Part shown: piece by piece, positions 3,989-5,779 of the stretch | Numbering within the stretch: the first letter of the stretch is position 1 | How the letters are laid out: each line of letters begins with the position of its first letter | Assembly (NCBI GenBank): GCA_013298455.1 | Contig: JAAFHR010000233.1 | Coordinates: forward strand, 1 to 5,779 | DNA length: 5,779 nt | Source of the DNA: Betaproteobacteria bacterium | Lineage (GTDB): Bacteria > Pseudomonadota > Gammaproteobacteria > Burkholderiales > Casimicrobiaceae | Direction: 5' to 3' | The notes under the pieces: generated by a model | The model's database searches: none | Told to the model about the DNA's origin: nothing | What the model saw: the letters and a program-made list of their open reading frames with translations, nothing else | Translations under genes and position numbers: made by a program

Positions 3989-5779
3989 GGCGTGTTGGGA
4001 GTCCAAGGCGTAAAGGAGGGGCTATTGGGATTATCTACGCGACGACGGGTTGGGTTGTCGTAGAGCAGGGAATAGCCGGGAATGTTTCGTTTCAAAATGT
4101 CGAGCGGATTGGCGCCAACGCGCGCCAAACCAATCAGCTCAAGTTGCAAAAAGTAAGCCGTGGTCGTGGTCGTGGTTGAAGTAGCCAAGCGCTGCCCCAC
4201 CGCGCGAATCACATAACAGCAGCCGTCGTATTCCAAGCCGATCACACTCTCGGTCAAACGCCGATCAGCGAGCGAAAAGTTAACGCGGCCCACGCCGTAG
4301 AGGTTTCGAAGAATCGGCCATTGCACCGACGCATCGATTTGTTTGACGCGCACTGAGCCCGTTTGCGTGGCGAGCTCGCGAATGGTTCGGTAATTTAGAT
4401 TCAGCGTTCGCGCTCGATCCGGCGTGTAGCGAAGCCCTGCAGAAAAGCGCTCGGTGCGACCCTCGCTCGCGTTGTACTGCGTGTTGGTTTCAAGGTAGAG
4501 CGCGTCGGTCACACGGCCCTGCGCCGAGAGCAAAATGTCGGAGGCGTTTCGATCACGCGGCGCTTCGCCGAGCGTGACGCGCTGCTCGTTGAAATAAAAG
4601 CGCTCGCCCAGGGTCACTCGGAGACGCTCTTTCTGCGACACCGGATCAAACAGCCGAGACGTCACGCCGACTGAGAGCTGCGCTGTGTCGCCAATACGAT
4701 CTTGCCCAACGTAGCGGTTTTCGCTAAAGAGCTGCAGCTGGTTGAAATCGGCCAACGCCGTGTCGAAAAACGGTGTTTTGCTTTGATCGCGATACGGGAT
4801 GTAAGTAAACATCGCACGCGGCTCGAGCGTTTGCTGAAACGCCTGCCCAAAAATCTTGGTGCTGCGATCAAAGTACAAACCGCCGTCGAGGCTGGTGATC
4901 GGCAGCACGCGGGTTGAATCGGCGTAGTCATCAAATACGCTCGTCAAGCGATATTTGGTGGCGTGCAAACTCACTTTCGGCGTTAAAAAGCCCGCCGGAA
5001 CTTCGTAGCGATACGCGAGCGAACCCAAGGCATACGAACGATAACCCGAGGGAAACGACGGGTTCGGATACTCAAATCGTGTGATGTCGGTGGTGAGCTT
5101 CGCTTCGAATCGCTTCGATGGACCGAATCGATAGATGGGCGATTCAGCGGTGAGCTGCGGCAGCCGATCATAGGGTGGCAGCACCAATGCGGCGGGGTCT
5201 TGTAGCGTTTGGAAGCGCTGCGCTTTCGCGCTAAACACCCAATCGGAATTTTTGTACGTGAGCGTTGCGTCTCGCGGCAGTGTGGTGATCGAGGTGATCG
5301 CTACGTAGTCGGCCAAATCGATGAAATAGCGCGGATCGGAAACGCGATTGAAATTCAGCGCGAGCGATAAATTCGGCGTGAAAAGCTGTAAGTGACGCAG
5401 ATTTTCAGCGCGTCGCGTGGTGCCCGTTTGATTGTCCTTCGGAAGAATTTCCCCCGCCCATTCGCCGCTGGCAACGCCCAGCGGCGTGTTTTCGATATAG
5501 CGGAATTGGCCGTTTAACATCCCGCCGCGCTTGGTCATCAAACGCGATGTCAAGGTCGCGTCGTAGTTCGGCGCGATGTTGAAGTAATAGGGAATTTGAA
5601 AGTCAAAACCACGGCTGCCGCTGCTGCCGTAGGTCGGCGAGAGAAAGCCGCTCTTTCGCTCGTTTTTCAACGGAAAGGTGAATTCTGGCAACCACACGAT
5701 GGGCAACGGGCCGAGATATACCTTCGCGTCTTTCGCAGTGCCGATGCCCTTGTCGTCATCGATATCGAGTGTGCCAACG
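3985..5779 (-). CDS. lptD: LptD, outer-membrane LPS assembly protein, 5' end cut by window edge
   Basis: Outer-membrane beta-barrel that, with the lipoprotein LptE, inserts lipopolysaccharide into the outer leaflet at the end of the Lpt bridge. About 598 codons are visible; the signal peptide and most of the N-terminal jellyroll (OstA) domain lie beyond the right edge, but the frame runs to the edge without a stop. The segment WLPEFTFPLKNERKSGFLSP, followed by GFDFQIPYYFNIAPNYDATL and LTSRLMTKRGGMLNGQFRY, is a hallmark of LptD at the start of the barrel. The adjacent cysteine pair in GLEYDGCCYVIRAVGQRL, near the C-terminus, matches the paired cysteines that form interdomain disulfides in E. 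coli LptD. The rest is alternating barrel strands and loops, with a Pro/Asn-rich tail after NIPGYSLLYDNP. A run of six Thr before the last strand comes from a hexanucleotide repeat. The stop overlaps the surA start by ATGA. Confidence 0.96.
   Translation of the reverse strand, partial: VGTLDIDDDKGIGTAKDAKVYLGPLPIVWLPEFTFPLKNERKSGFLSPTYGSSGSRGFDFQIPYYFNIAPNYDATLTSRLMTKRGGMLNGQFRYIENTPLGVASGEWAGEILPKDNQTGTTRRAENLRHLQLFTPNLSLALNFNRVSDPRYFIDLADYVAITSITTLPRDATLTYKNSDWVFSAKAQRFQTLQDPAALVLPPYDRLPQLTAESPIYRFGPSKRFEAKLTTDITRFEYPNPSFPSGYRSYALGSLAYRYEVPAGFLTPKVSLHATKYRLTSVFDDYADSTRVLPITSLDGGLYFDRSTKIFGQAFQQTLEPRAMFTYIPYRDQSKTPFFDTALADFNQLQLFSENRYVGQDRIGDTAQLSVGVTSRLFDPVSQKERLRVTLGERFYFNEQRVTLGEAPRDRNASDILLSAQGRVTDALYLETNTQYNASEGRTERFSAGLRYTPDRARTLNLNYRTIRELATQTGSVRVKQIDASVQWPILRNLYGVGRVNFSLADRRLTESVIGLEYDGCCYVIRAVGQRLATSTTTTTTAYFLQLELIGLARVGANPLDILKRNIPGYSLLYDNPTRRRVDNPNSPSFTPWTPNTP
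4159..4176. repeat. Three tandem copies of CGTGGT in lptD
   Basis: A perfect 18-bp tandem hexamer (ACCACG on the coding strand) that, with the adjoining codons, encodes Thr residues in STTTTTTAYF just before the last barrel strand of LptD. The 6-bp unit preserves the frame, so copy-number change would only alter loop length. Confidence 0.85.

Noticed and set aside
3989..4006. TTG at 4006 as the surA start
   Set aside because: There is no Shine-Dalgarno, and it would put six extra residues before a good signal peptide; ATG 3988 with the ATGA overlap is preferred.
3537..4013. Plus-strand ORF of 158 codons, Ser/Ala/Thr-rich
   Set aside because: It is antisense to surA, and its composition is what the reverse of a coding frame gives; no signal or motif supports it.

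Overview
The window reads as part of a proteobacterial chromosome, most likely a betaproteobacterium of the Burkholderiales type. This rests on the outer-membrane genes lptD and surA, a periplasmic thiosulfate-oxidation module, and a short repeat common in beta/gammaproteobacteria. The taxonomic placement is inference from protein flavour, not from a search. Every supported gene is on the minus strand, so transcription runs from the right edge to the left edge.

Right half (2657-5779): the 3' part of lptD (outer-membrane LPS translocon, open at the right edge) overlaps surA (periplasmic chaperone/prolyl isomerase) by an ATGA stop/start. These two genes cooperate, because SurA delivers unfolded outer-membrane barrels, including LptD, to the assembly machinery.

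Middle (2332-2656): a 325-bp gap without a gene. It holds an intrinsic-terminator candidate flanked by two hairpins with mutually complementary arms. Closer to arsR lies an 18-bp perfect palindrome inside a possible promoter, the best candidate for the ArsR operator.

Left half (1-2331): a compact unit arsR - soxC - soxD. The ArsR-family regulator abuts soxC, a Tat-exported molybdopterin sulfur dehydrogenase subunit. soxC overlaps soxD, a c-type cytochrome running off the left edge. SoxC and SoxD would form the periplasmic Sox(CD)2 sulfur dehydrogenase, which oxidises sulfane sulfur carried on SoxYZ and passes electrons to cytochrome c.

The most notable point is at the soxC/soxD junction. The best ribosome-binding site (GGGGAGGTGA, 6 nt before ATG at 650) starts soxD inside the 3' end of soxC. 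About 40 nt further on, a 104-bp inverted-repeat element (506-609), with arms of the ATTCCC-N8-GGGAAT type, sits within the signal-sequence coding region. The reading frame stays open through the whole element. It therefore appears to encode about 36 residues inside the soxD leader and also supplies a second in-frame ATG at 533.
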